From CAZUXY01 sp964624235 (GTDB lineage: Bacteria; Spirochaetota; UBA4802; UBA5368), in NCBI GenBank assembly GCA_964624235.1, contig CAZUXY010000003.1:1-64000 (forward strand): a stretch of 64,000 bases of DNA, given 5' to 3'. Numbering within the stretch: the first letter of the stretch is position 1; each line of letters begins with the position of its first letter. Position numbers and translations under genes: made by a program. Shown here in pieces: positions 52,524-61,776 of the stretch. The notes beneath the pieces are model-generated. The model made no database searches. It was given only the letters and a program-made list of their open reading frames with translations, and was not told where the DNA came from.

Positions 52524-54992
52524 TTATTCATCACCGTTCCCGTCAGAGATCACCGCGAAGTCGGTCACCTCGTCTCCGGGTTCCAGGTCAAGCAGCTTCA
52601 CTCCTACGGTCGCACGTCCCTGCTGCGAGATGTCCTTTGCCAGCAACCGTATGGTCATTCCCCCCTTCGAAATGATGATGATCTCGTCCTTCGGGAACAC
52701 GGTACGTATGCCCATAGACATGCCGTTTTTATCGGTCACCTTTACATATGTCATCCCCTTGCCGCCGCGTCCCTTGGTGGCGAAATTTTTGTAATCAACG
52801 ATCTTCCCGAAACCGCGGGAGGTGACCACGAAGAGGGAGGATTTCTTCAACACCACGTCCATGCTCATGATCACGTCGCCGGTTGAAAGGCGCATGCCGA
52901 TTATCCCCGAGGAATTTCTCCCCATGGCCCTCATGGATTTGAGATTGGTCCTTAAAAGCAGCCCGTGACGGGAGACGATTACCACGTCGTCTTCCTTTCC
53001 CACCAGCTTGACCTCTACCAGCTCGTCGTCCTTCTTAAGATTGATGGCGATGATTCCTCCCTTTTTCGCGTTGCGAAAATCTTCTACCGCCGTTTTTTTC
53101 AGAATACCGGTCTTGGTCACCATGCAGAGGTAGCTCTCGTCTTCCACGTCGGGAACGGCGCACATGGCGGTAATGTCTTCCCCTCCTGAAAGGTTGATAA
53201 TGCCCTTGAGTGATTTGCCGCGGCTGGTCTTGGACGCGATGGGGATCTCGTAGGCCTTGAGGCCGAAGATCTTTCCTTTGTTGGAAAAGAGGAATACGGT
53301 ATCATGGGTCGAAGCGATCATCATGTGCCGTATAAAGTCTTCCCGTTTCGTGGAAAACCCGGTTACCCCTTTGCCACCGCGACGCTGCTTCTTGAAGGTA
53401 TCGGTGGAGAGCCTTCTGATGAAGCCGTCGTTGGTTATGGAGATCACCATGTCTTCCTCGGCGATCAGGTCCTCCACATCGAAGGAGGTTGAGGTTTCCC
53501 CTCCCACCATGATTTCCGTTTTACGCTGGCTGCCGTACTTAACTTTCACCGCGGCAAGTTCGTCTTTAATGATGCCGAGGATTCTCCTGTCGCTCTTGAG
53601 AATGGCCTTCAGGTCCTCGATGAGTTTCAGCAGCTCTCTCAGTTCGTCTACGACCTTCTTCACCTCAAGGCTCGTGAGCCGCTGCAGCCGCATTTCCAGA
53701 ATCGCTTTCGCCTGGATTTCAGAAAGTCTGAAGCGCTTGCGCAGACGGTCACCCGCCTCTTCGACTGCCTTTGAAGAGCGGATGATGCTTATGACCTCGT
53801 CGATGTTGTCCAGGGCGATCTTGAGTCCTTTGAGTATATGCGCCCGTTCCTCGGCCCTGCGGAGTTCGTACTGGATGCGGCGTGTGACCACATTTTTCCG
53901 GTGATGGATGTAGTTGGTAAGCACCCCCTTGAGGTCCAGCACCTTGGGTTCGCCGGCCACCAGCGCCAGCATGATGAACCCTATGGATGACTGGAGCTGC
54001 GTGTGCTTGTACAGCTGGTTTATGATGACGCTGGAGTTGGCATCTTTCTTGAGCCCTATCACGACGCGCAGCCCGCTGCGGTCTGATTCATCCCTGAGTT
54101 CTGCTATACCCTCAATATCCTTGTTGTTCACCATTTCGGCTATCCGCGCAATGAGAGCGGCCTTATTGACCATATAGGGTATCTCGGTTATTATGATCTG
54201 TTCACGGCCCTTCTTGCTTTCCTCGAAGTCGACCCTGCCCCTCACCACAATGCTCCCGCGTCCGGTGGTGTATGCCTTGAAGATACCGTCTGAACCCATA
54301 ATGATGCCGCCGGTAGGGAAATCGGGGCCCTTGACGAACTTCACCAGCTGTTTGGATGTGGTGTCTGGATTGTCGATCAGTTCGATGGTGCCGTCAATAA
54401 CCTCACCCAGGTTGTGGGGAGGGATGTTGGTGGCCATGCCCACCGCGATACCTGCTGAACCGTTAACCAGCAGGTTGGGAAACGCCGCGGGCAGTACCAG
54501 TGGTTCTTTACGGGTCTCATCGAAGTTGCTGACAAAATCGACTGTTTCTTTATCGATGTCTTTCAGAAGCTCTTCGGAGACGCTGGCCAGACGCGCCTCG
54601 GTGTACCGGTATGCGGCGGGAGGGTCGCCGTCTACGGAACCGTAATTCCCCTGGCCGTCGATGAGGGGAATCCTCATGGAGAAATCCTGGGCCATGCGCA
54701 CCATGGTGTCGTACACCGCCGCGTCGCCGTGCGGGTGATAGTTACCTATAACTTCACCGACGATCTTGGCCGATTTCACGTAAGGCCGGTCGTTACGCCA
54801 GGCGCGTTCGTTCATGGCGTGCAGTATACGCCGATGCACCGGTTTAAGACCGTCCCGAACGTCGGGAAGCGCCCTTCCCACGATTACGCTCATGGCGTAT
54901 GAAAGGTACGAATCCCTCATCTGTTCTTCAATTTCTATATTGATGATACGTTCTTTAGTATCCTCACCCTTTTTCGACTGCTTCTTTGTCAC
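52524..54992 (-). CDS. gyrA: DNA gyrase subunit A
   Basis: An 822-residue protein with the breakage-reunion domain (SYAMSVIVGRALPDVRDGLK, HPHGDAAVYDTMVRMAQDF) and the active-site tyrosine in AAYRYTEARL. The C-terminal DNA-wrapping domain contains the GyrA box QRRGGKG, which separates it from topoisomerase IV ParC. With GyrB it introduces negative supercoils using ATP. It follows gyrB by 48 bp in the same origin-proximal operon. The sites that commonly change in quinolone resistance (near GDAAVYD) look normal. Confidence 0.97.
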   Translation of the reverse strand: MTKKQSKKGEDTKERIINIEIEEQMRDSYLSYAMSVIVGRALPDVRDGLKPVHRRILHAMNERAWRNDRPYVKSAKIVGEVIGNYHPHGDAAVYDTMVRMAQDFSMRIPLIDGQGNYGSVDGDPPAAYRYTEARLASVSEELLKDIDKETVDFVSNFDETRKEPLVLPAAFPNLLVNGSAGIAVGMATNIPPHNLGEVIDGTIELIDNPDTTSKQLVKFVKGPDFPTGGIIMGSDGIFKAYTTGRGSIVVRGRVDFEESKKGREQIIITEIPYMVNKAALIARIAEMVNNKDIEGIAELRDESDRSGLRVVIGLKKDANSSVIINQLYKHTQLQSSIGFIMLALVAGEPKVLDLKGVLTNYIHHRKNVVTRRIQYELRRAEERAHILKGLKIALDNIDEVISIIRSSKAVEEAGDRLRKRFRLSEIQAKAILEMRLQRLTSLEVKKVVDELRELLKLIEDLKAILKSDRRILGIIKDELAAVKVKYGSQRKTEIMVGGETSTSFDVEDLIAEEDMVISITNDGFIRRLSTDTFKKQRRGGKGVTGFSTKREDFIRHMMIASTHDTVFLFSNKGKIFGLKAYEIPIASKTSRGKSLKGIINLSGGEDITAMCAVPDVEDESYLCMVTKTGILKKTAVEDFRNAKKGGIIAINLKKDDELVEVKLVGKEDDVVIVSRHGLLLRTNLKSMRAMGRNSSGIIGMRLSTGDVIMSMDVVLKKSSLFVVTSRGFGKIVDYKNFATKGRGGKGMTYVKVTDKNGMSMGIRTVFPKDEIIIISKGGMTIRLLAKDISQQGRATVGVKLLDLEPGDEVTDFAVISDGNGDE

Positions 54993-55040
54993 CTGTTAAG
55001 CTCCTGTTTATACCGGTTTAGGTTTATTCATATGCTCGGT

Positions 55041-56939
55041 TTACAGATCGAGGTTTTTCACGTTGCGTGCATTGTCTTCGATGAATTTTCTTCGGGGTTC
55101 CACGGCATCACCCATCAGCACTGAGAAGATATCTTCCGCCTCCACCTCGTCTTCCATGTTCACCTGCAGTATGGTTCGCTTCTCGGGGTCCATGGTGGTT
55201 TCCCACAGCTGATCGGGGTTCATCTCGCCAAGCCCTTTATAGCGCTGTATCGTGATTTTAGATTTTTCCATTTTTTTGACCACACCGTTCATTTCTTCAT
55301 CTGTATAGGCGTATACCACCTCCTTGCCCGATCGTATGCTGTATAGAGGGGGCTGGGCGATATAGAGGTTACCGTTTTTAATCACGTCGGTCATATAGCG
55401 GAAGAAGAAGGTCAGAAGCAGTGTACGGATATGCGAACCGTCCACATCGGCGTCGGTCATGATTATTATCTTATGATAACGGAGTTTTTCTATATCAAAC
55501 TCCGTTTCCCCGATTCCGGCACCCAGTGCGGTGATAATGGTCTTGATTTCTTCGTTGGAAAGCACCTTATCCAGACGCGATTTTTCCACGTTGAGAATCT
55601 TTCCCTTGAGCGGCAGTATGGCCTGGAAACGCCGGTCGCGTCCCTGTTTCGCCGAACCTCCCGCCGAATCGCCCTCCACGAGGTAAATCTCGCACTGCGA
55701 AGGATCATGCTCAGAACAGTCCGCCAGTTTACCCGGGAGCGTATCATTCTCAAGAGCGTTCTTGCGACGAGTCAGTTCCTTGGCCTTTTTAGCCGCTACC
55801 CTGGCCTGAGCGCTCAGAATGCATTTTTCCAGTATTCTTCGTACCACCTGGGGGTTCTCTTCGAAGAACTGTCCCAGATTATCGATGGTGACCGATTCAA
55901 CGATGCCCTTTACCTCGCCGTTGCCCAGCTTCATCTTGGTCTGCCCCTCGAACTGGGGATTGGGCAGCTTCACGCTGATGATGGCCACCAGACCTTCCCT
56001 GACGTCGTCCCCGGTGAGCTGAGACATCTTCTTGTCGAGGCCTTCTTTTTTTAAGAAGTCGTTCAGCACTCTGGTCAGCGCGGATTTGAATCCTATCAAG
56101 TGAGTGCCGCCTTCCTTGGTGTTGATATTGTTGGCGTAGGTATACACGGTCTCGTTGTAGGTATCGATATACTCCATTGCCACTTCGATATCCACCAGTT
56201 CACGGACAGACTGGAAGTATATTGGTTTTTTAGAAACCGATGTTTTATTCTCGTTCAGATGCTGAACAAAAGATACAATACCGCCTTTGAACTGAAAAAT
56301 ACTTTCCCTACCTTTTCCGCGATCGTCCCTCAGGATGATCTTAATACCGCCGTTTAAAAAAGCAAGCTCCCTGAGCCGACGGGAAAGTGTATCAAAATTA
56401 TATTCACCTGTATCGAATATCTTGCGATCGGGTTTGAATTGTACTTTGGTTCCGTTTTTCTTGGTTTCACCGGCGACTTTCACTTTTGATTTTGGAATCC
56501 CACGGACGTAGCTCTGGGTATATACCTTTCCGTCGCGGTATACCTCTACCTTCAATTCCTCAGAAAGAGCGTTTACCACCGAAACACCGACACCGTGCAG
56601 ACCCCCCGACACCTTATAGGACTGGTTGTCAAATTTCCCGCCCGCATGGAGCTTCGTCATCACGATTTCCAGAGCGGATGTTTTATATACAGGGTGCGGT
56701 TCCACCGGAATGCCCCTGCCGTTGTCCAGTACTTCAATGGAGTTGTCGCTTTTAATCGTTATTACTATGGTGTCGCAATACCCGGCCAGCGCTTCGTCCA
56801 CCGAATTGTCCACCACCTCGAACACAAGGTGATGCAGGCCGTTGTGATCGGTGGAACCGATATACATGGCGGGCCTTTTTCTTACTCCCTCCAGTCCCTC
56901 CAGGACCTGAATTTTATCAGCACTATACTCCGTGGTCAT
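55041..56939 (-). CDS. gyrB: DNA gyrase subunit B
   Basis: The start at ATG 56939 has GGAGAAGGG upstream and overlaps the remB-like gene by 17 bp; ATG 56966 is possible. The 632-residue protein has the ATPase part (IQVLEGLEGVRKRPAMYIGS, VVDNSVDEALAGYC, GGLHGVGVSVVNALS) and the Toprim part (EGDSAGGSAKQGRDR, DADVDGSHIRTLLLTFFFR), ending in YKGLGEMNPDQLWETTMDPE. It drives supercoiling with GyrA. The gene order dnaA-dnaN-recF-gyrB-gyrA is classic for the replication origin region. Confidence 0.97.
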   Translation of the reverse strand: MTTEYSADKIQVLEGLEGVRKRPAMYIGSTDHNGLHHLVFEVVDNSVDEALAGYCDTIVITIKSDNSIEVLDNGRGIPVEPHPVYKTSALEIVMTKLHAGGKFDNQSYKVSGGLHGVGVSVVNALSEELKVEVYRDGKVYTQSYVRGIPKSKVKVAGETKKNGTKVQFKPDRKIFDTGEYNFDTLSRRLRELAFLNGGIKIILRDDRGKGRESIFQFKGGIVSFVQHLNENKTSVSKKPIYFQSVRELVDIEVAMEYIDTYNETVYTYANNINTKEGGTHLIGFKSALTRVLNDFLKKEGLDKKMSQLTGDDVREGLVAIISVKLPNPQFEGQTKMKLGNGEVKGIVESVTIDNLGQFFEENPQVVRRILEKCILSAQARVAAKKAKELTRRKNALENDTLPGKLADCSEHDPSQCEIYLVEGDSAGGSAKQGRDRRFQAILPLKGKILNVEKSRLDKVLSNEEIKTIITALGAGIGETEFDIEKLRYHKIIIMTDADVDGSHIRTLLLTFFFRYMTDVIKNGNLYIAQPPLYSIRSGKEVVYAYTDEEMNGVVKKMEKSKITIQRYKGLGEMNPDQLWETTMDPEKRTILQVNMEDEVEAEDIFSVLMGDAVEPRRKFIEDNARNVKNLDL

Positions 56940-57174
56940 CTTCCCTTCTCCAGACAAAAGTTCCATCCCATTTGTTCCTTTTAATAATTGTGTACGGACT
57001 GACGATGCTTTTTAATATTTCTTTGTTAATGCCGATGATCAACGTCTTCTCATCATCGTCTACATCATCAAGATATCGCATATTGAGTTCCGATTTTTTC
57101 AGGCTTTCAATGTTAAAGATTCCGATTATGGATTTGTCGGACACTATGATTCTGTTGCCAATATGGATATACAT
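56923..57174 (-). CDS. remB: RemB-like (DUF370) small protein
   Basis: An 83-residue protein starting MYIHIGNRIIVSDKSIIGIF, the mark of the RemB/YaaB family; its ATG overlaps the DciA-like stop codon in a TGATG. In Bacillus subtilis the orthologue lies in the same position between recF and gyrB, and RemA/RemB proteins affect extracellular matrix gene expression through DNA binding. A similar position here suggests common descent; the role outside Firmicutes is not established. It overlaps the start of gyrB by 17 bp. Confidence 0.8.
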   Translation of the reverse strand: MYIHIGNRIIVSDKSIIGIFNIESLKKSELNMRYLDDVDDDEKTLIIGINKEILKSIVSPYTIIKRNKWDGTFVWRREDDHGV

Positions 57175-57545
57175 CAACGGCCGTCCCTGCCGGCATCAGG
57201 CGTTGCGCCGGTTTTTTTCCAGGCCAGTTTCTTTATCTCGACCTTAACGTCTTTAATAATTTCGATTCCGAGAAATTCTTCGAACTTTTTCAACAGCGCA
57301 CTTTTCATCATTATAATTTCGTTTGCGTATACAGAATGATCCGCTGAAATAAAGAGTATCCCTTTGAATATTCTGTTCGGTATACTATGAGTGGCAATTA
57401 TGTCGCCTGCGATACGGTACCACTCCCCCTTTATTTTTTCAACTATATATGTGTCCTCACAGTTCAATTGTTGCAGTAAAGAACCCACAATTTCCCTGAA
57501 AGAGGTGATCTTTTCCACTCTTTTTTCCCTGAATCTGAACCTCAT
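57174..57545 (-). CDS. DUF721/DciA-like protein
   Basis: A 123-residue protein with the DUF721 core: ITSFREIVGSLLQQLN, VEKIKGEWYRIAGDIIATHS and LFISADHSVYANEIIMM. DUF721 includes DciA, the ancestral helicase loader in bacteria that lack DnaC/DnaI. It overlaps recF by 4 bp (ATGA) and remB by 1 bp, so the four genes are tightly coupled. Loading of DnaB at the nearby origin fits this setting, but is inferred. Confidence 0.75.
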   Translation of the reverse strand: MRFRFREKRVEKITSFREIVGSLLQQLNCEDTYIVEKIKGEWYRIAGDIIATHSIPNRIFKGILFISADHSVYANEIIMMKSALLKKFEEFLGIEIIKDVKVEIKKLAWKKTGATPDAGRDGR

Positions 57546-58648
57546 TGCATTGTTTTTACTACTCCTCCTTCACAGATGAACCGCGTTACCACTGTGTCTT
57601 TTTCTTTTGGGACACTTAACGGTTCCACCATGGTAAATATGACCTGGTTGTCCCTGTCAAGTATACCGAACATATTCTCCCTTCGAATTCGGTCAAGTTC
57701 AGAGAATATGTCATCGACCATGATTATTACCCTCTTACCTGTAGACTCCTCCAGTATGCTGCATTCCGCCAGCCGAAGCGCGATTGCTGCCGTTCTCTTT
57801 TGTCCCTGAGAACCGGCAGCACAGAAGAGACAATCTGAAGTATACATCATGGGGTAGTCGTCGCGATGGGGACCGAAGCATGAAGTACCTGCGATAATAT
57901 CTCTTTTCCGCGACTCATAAAGTTTTTGAAGTATGTACTCCCGGTCGGAAAACTCCCATTTACCTGTATAACATATAGCAGGAACCGCCTCTATACTGAT
58001 TATTCCCGCATATATGGATTTGAAGATAGGATAAAAACGCTCCAGAAATTCCAGTCTTTTTTTCGTCAAAACGGATGAATTTACCGCAAAAAGTTCATCC
58101 CAGACATCCAGATCTTTACCTTCCCTGATTTCATTGCGCATGGACTTTAATACTCTGTTTCTGTTATGCAGAACCCTTCTGAAATCCGTCAAATGGTTCA
58201 GATATTCGCAGTCAAACCGGGCGATTATGCTGTCGAAAAACCTTCTTCTCTGGTCAGGTGTTCCGTTAATAATATTTATATCCGAAGGTGAAAAAACAAC
58301 GGTGAGTAGTTTACCCAGATACCCGGATAGTGAGGTTATCTCGTTACCGTCAATTTTAGCTCTTTTTTTAATCTTTTCAGAGACATTCGCACAGCCTATT
58401 TCATACTCACGGTGCTCACTGTTGCCGATAGTACAACTGCAGTAATATGAATCATGCCCCCATTGAATAATGTCGATGTCTCTGACGTTCCTGAAGGATT
58501 TTACACCGGAAAGAACTGATATCGCTTCAAGTATGTTGGTTTTTCCTGTGCCGTTGGGACCCGTGATTATATTGTAACCGGGGGAAAAATCCAGATCCAG
58601 TGATCCATAATTACGAAAATGTTTAAGCCTTAAGCGCTCAATAATCAT
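57542..58648 (-). CDS. recF: DNA replication/repair protein RecF
   Basis: A 368-residue SMC-like ATPase. It has MIIERLRLKHFRNYGSLDLD, the Walker A loop GPNGTGKTNILEAI, the signature SQGQKRTAAIALRLAE and Walker B MVDDIFSELDRIRRENM. RecF loads RecA at gaps with RecO and RecR. It follows dnaN by 62 bp on the same strand in the origin operon. Confidence 0.96.
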   Translation of the reverse strand: MIIERLRLKHFRNYGSLDLDFSPGYNIITGPNGTGKTNILEAISVLSGVKSFRNVRDIDIIQWGHDSYYCSCTIGNSEHREYEIGCANVSEKIKKRAKIDGNEITSLSGYLGKLLTVVFSPSDINIINGTPDQRRRFFDSIIARFDCEYLNHLTDFRRVLHNRNRVLKSMRNEIREGKDLDVWDELFAVNSSVLTKKRLEFLERFYPIFKSIYAGIISIEAVPAICYTGKWEFSDREYILQKLYESRKRDIIAGTSCFGPHRDDYPMMYTSDCLFCAAGSQGQKRTAAIALRLAECSILEESTGKRVIIMVDDIFSELDRIRRENMFGILDRDNQVIFTMVEPLSVPKEKDTVVTRFICEGGVVKTMQ

Positions 58649-58710
58649 AGGTTTCCAGATTGGTGCTCCTTACACGTCCTTCACAGACGCAGCGGAGAAA
58701 GAAGAAGTCA

Positions 58711-59832
58711 TCACGCAGATTTAATCTGGATGGGCATAATTACCGACAGAAAGTCCGGATCTCCTTCAGGGTGTAGAGTCACCGGACTCATCTGACTGTT
58801 CATTCCAATATAAACGGAATCGGAATCAATTTCACGCAATGTATCCATCAGAAATAATGCATTAATGCCTATAGAAAGAGTATCTTTGGCATCAGATTCT
58901 ATCGAGATTTCTTCTTCCGATTCACCAAGATCAGGAGTTTTACTCTCAATCACAAGTATATCCTTTTTAAAATTAAGTATAACCTTATTGGCGGGTTCCC
59001 TGGTAAAAACCATTGCCCTTCTCAAAGAGTCTACCAGTTTTTTTGTTTCAATAATAACATTTATCTTTTGTTCTTTTGGAATCACCTGCTTAAAATTCGG
59101 GAACTGCCCGTCTACAATTCTCGAAATCACTTCGGTTTCACCAATCCTGAAAAAACACTGGTTTTCCAGCAAGGAAAACTGACAAACGCCGCCGCTGCCC
59201 ATCAACCTGGTCAGTTCGCTTGCGGTTTTCAATGGTATTATAATCCCCTCGGACAAGTCCATACCATTGTCGATTTTCCTTGAAATCATCGAAAGCCTAC
59301 GTGAATCTGTTGCCACGGCCACAAGTTTTCCCGATCCATCCGCTATAAGATATATGCCGTTGAAGACAGGTTTAATCGTATCAAGGGCAGCCGCATGACT
59401 CACTTTCTTAAACATGTCTTTAAATATAGTCTGGCTTATCTCACATGCACCTTCATCTGCAAAAACAGGTATTCCAGGAAAATCCTCTCCCGATGCCCCC
59501 ACCAGTGTATAATGAGCCTTAAGTCCTCCCTTGGTCTTTATGTCGATCATGTATGAACGATCTATAATTATCTCCACCTCGCCCCGTGGAAGCTCTTTTA
59601 GTATGCCGGCAAACCTTTTACCGCTCACTGCAAATGACATATTTTCATCGGCAACGGTATCCAAGCTTGTCCTTATTGCTATTTCATTATCAGTGGATAC
59701 AATGACTATCTGATCTTTAGAAATATTAAAAAGGCAATTAGAGAGTACAGTATTAACGCTTTTTGAGGAAACTATCGCGTCGGCGATACTTACCGACTTT
59801 TGAAGAACATCCTTATCTACTACTATCTTCAT
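58711..59832 (-). CDS. dnaN: DNA polymerase III beta subunit (sliding clamp)
   Basis: A 373-residue clamp protein of standard length with typical segments: MKIVVDKDVLQKSVSIADAI, the second-domain start FKDMFKKVSHAAALD, VATDSRRLS, and the C-terminal VMPIQIKSA (the usual PMR or similar end is PIQI here). It forms the ring that tethers replicative polymerase to DNA. It lies 244 bp downstream of dnaA; that gap carries possible DnaA sites. Confidence 0.97.
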   Translation of the reverse strand: MKIVVDKDVLQKSVSIADAIVSSKSVNTVLSNCLFNISKDQIVIVSTDNEIAIRTSLDTVADENMSFAVSGKRFAGILKELPRGEVEIIIDRSYMIDIKTKGGLKAHYTLVGASGEDFPGIPVFADEGACEISQTIFKDMFKKVSHAAALDTIKPVFNGIYLIADGSGKLVAVATDSRRLSMISRKIDNGMDLSEGIIIPLKTASELTRLMGSGGVCQFSLLENQCFFRIGETEVISRIVDGQFPNFKQVIPKEQKINVIIETKKLVDSLRRAMVFTREPANKVILNFKKDILVIESKTPDLGESEEEISIESDAKDTLSIGINALFLMDTLREIDSDSVYIGMNSQMSPVTLHPEGDPDFLSVIMPIQIKSA

Positions 59833-59910
59833 TGAGTTCTCCGTTACACTATTATTATAGTAACAATATATGATAAATTATAAAAGTATTAGTAATAGTG
59901 ATACTGTTTT

Positions 59911-60071
59911 TGTTGATAACTAAGAGAGTCCTGAATTTTCCAGGGCATTTTAAAAAGTGATCATGTTGATAAATATCATTATTTCAAAAAGCATAAATCG
60001 TATCCGGTAAATTAACCCTTTTTGAAAGCTGTTCTAAAGATTTACAATTAGATGGCGACAGGATATCAACA
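59911..60071. promoter_or_regulatory. Cluster of DnaA-box-like sites between dnaA and dnaN
   Basis: Two exact copies of TGTTGATAA (59911-59919 and 59964-59972) and one inverted near-copy (ATATCAACA at 60063-60071) lie in the intergenic region. Each differs from the consensus DnaA box TTATCCACA by one or two bases. In many bacteria oriC lies here. The region is AT-rich. The weak match leaves room for another function. Confidence 0.35.
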
Positions 60072-60076
60072 AGGTA

Positions 60077-61414
60077 TTAACTTTTCAAATCGGCAATCAT
60101 ATCTTCAATCATTTCCTGAAAATCTTCGTTTTCCCTTATCATTTTTTCAACATTGTTCATGGCATTAAGTACAGTGGAGTGATCACGATCGCCGAATTCC
60201 TTACCGATATCTATGGTGGTGGTATCGGTAAGTTTACGTGCCAGATACATGGCGATAAACCGAGGCTGAACAACCTTGCTGTGACGACTCTTTGAAACGA
60301 GATCATCAACAGTTATTTCATAGCGATCGGATACCTTGATCATAATGTCAGAGATAGAAACCTTTTTCTGGGCCTCATCATCAAAAAGCTCGCGCAGGTG
60401 CAATTTAGCGTGGTTTATGGTTATTGGTTCGTTTTCTACCATGGATACCATGTGCAGCCTTATGAGCGCCGCTTCGAGAGCCCTGATGCTCGATTTAATC
60501 CTTCTGGCAATATAATTGAGCACCTCATCGGGAATATTCATGTTTTCCTTTTCTGCCTTGTTTCTAAGAATCGCTTCCCGGGTCTCAAGATTTGGGGGTT
60601 GGATATCGGTGATCAGTCCCCATTCAAACCTGGTCTTTAATCTCTCCTCTAAAGTGGAAAGTTCTTTGGGGGGACGGTCACTCGATATGATGATCTGTTT
60701 TTTATTATTATGGAGGGTGTTGAAGGTATGGAAAAATTCCTCCTGAGTCTGTTCCTTTTTCTCAATAAACTGAATATCGTCTATGAGTAATACGTCAACA
60801 TTTCGATATTTTATTTTAAAACTGGATATGGTATTGGACCGCAGAGACTGCAGAAATTCATTAAGAAATTCCTCACTTGGAACATAGAGCACTTTCAGGT
60901 AAGGACGGTTTTCAATGATGGAGTGTCCTATCGCCTGCATTAGATGAGTTTTTCCAAGACCGGTGCCGCCGTAGATGAAAAGTGGATTAAACTGGGTAGC
61001 GGGGGCTCTGGATACCGATACGGCGGCGGCGTGGGCCAGCTGATTGTTTGGTCCCACGACGAAGTTCTCAAATATGTACCGGGGATTGAGCTTCTGCGTT
61101 GAATAATCATGCTCACTATTCACTGCTGCAACGGCAGAGGAATTGGTGCCGATTTCCTGCACCTTCTCATAACCGTTACCGGTGACGAATTCGAAATGGA
61201 TTTTTTTACCGGTTACGTCCCTGACAATAGAAGAGATAAGACCGGAATAGTGGTCTTCAATATGACGACGAGCCACCTCATCGGCAACACGAACCCTGAA
61301 AGTGTCTTCCAAATAGGTTATGGGTTCGGTATCTTTAAGCCACATATCGAAGGATTGCTTGTTGATGTTAGACTGTATTGTTGTTAAAACTTTTCCCCAA
61401 ATTTCATTAACCAT
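60077..61414 (-). CDS. dnaA: Chromosomal replication initiator protein DnaA
   Basis: I use ATG 61414 as start; the open frame runs to 61438 but the added residues would overlap a DnaA box. The 445-residue protein has domain I (EIWGKVLTTIQSNINKQSFD), the AAA+ domain III with Walker A GGTGLGKTHLM and Walker B DVLLIDDIQF, and domain IV with the DNA-binding signature FGDRDHSTVLNAMNNV. It opens the origin and regulates its own gene. DnaA boxes just upstream support autoregulation and an adjacent oriC. Confidence 0.97.
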   Translation of the reverse strand: MVNEIWGKVLTTIQSNINKQSFDMWLKDTEPITYLEDTFRVRVADEVARRHIEDHYSGLISSIVRDVTGKKIHFEFVTGNGYEKVQEIGTNSSAVAAVNSEHDYSTQKLNPRYIFENFVVGPNNQLAHAAAVSVSRAPATQFNPLFIYGGTGLGKTHLMQAIGHSIIENRPYLKVLYVPSEEFLNEFLQSLRSNTISSFKIKYRNVDVLLIDDIQFIEKKEQTQEEFFHTFNTLHNNKKQIIISSDRPPKELSTLEERLKTRFEWGLITDIQPPNLETREAILRNKAEKENMNIPDEVLNYIARRIKSSIRALEAALIRLHMVSMVENEPITINHAKLHLRELFDDEAQKKVSISDIMIKVSDRYEITVDDLVSKSRHSKVVQPRFIAMYLARKLTDTTTIDIGKEFGDRDHSTVLNAMNNVEKMIRENEDFQEMIEDMIADLKS

Positions 61415-61430
61415 ATACATATCCCGACAG

Positions 61431-61717
61431 TTATCCACATTTGTGGATAACTATGTTTATAAAATGAATAGTTTTGCCAAATCTGTCTGTATAATTTTTG
61501 CTGAAATGAAAAACAAAGGATACCATGGTGTTGCACTGCACGCTCATTGCTATATTGAATGAATGTTTTTTTTGCAAGACATTAATATACCATTTTAAAT
61601 AACTTATAAAAATTTTTAAAGAATCTTGATAGTGTGGGGATAACAGGTTAATAAAAAGGTTTTTATGTGGATAAAGAGTGCATAAAAAGTGAAAATAGTG
61701 GGAACAATTGTGAATAA
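61431..61717. promoter_or_regulatory. DnaA boxes upstream of dnaA (candidate oriC/autoregulatory region)
   Basis: A perfect inverted pair of TTATCCACA boxes (61431-61439 and 61442-61450, 2-bp spacer) lies 17-36 nt upstream of the dnaA start. Further exact boxes in reverse orientation are at 61666-61674 (TGTGGATAA) and 61709-61717 (TGTGAATAA), with a one-mismatch box at 61635-61643. The 61560-61640 part is very AT-rich and could be the unwinding element. Together these mark a likely origin of replication or dnaA control region. Confidence 0.7.
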
Positions 61718-61728
61718 GTATATACATG

Positions 61729-61759
61729 AAAAAATGGCGGGCAATTTGCCCGCCATTTT
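61729..61759 (-). terminator. Rho-independent terminator after the TPR/CsgG-like gene
   Basis: A perfect stem AATGGCGGGCAA / TTGCCCGCCATT with a very short loop, ending in a T-run on the minus strand. It lies 18 bp past the stop codon of the CsgG-like gene and separates it from the dnaA region. The stem is also followed by TTTTC on the other strand. Confidence 0.85.
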
Positions 61760-61776
61760 CATAAATCTCAGTTACG

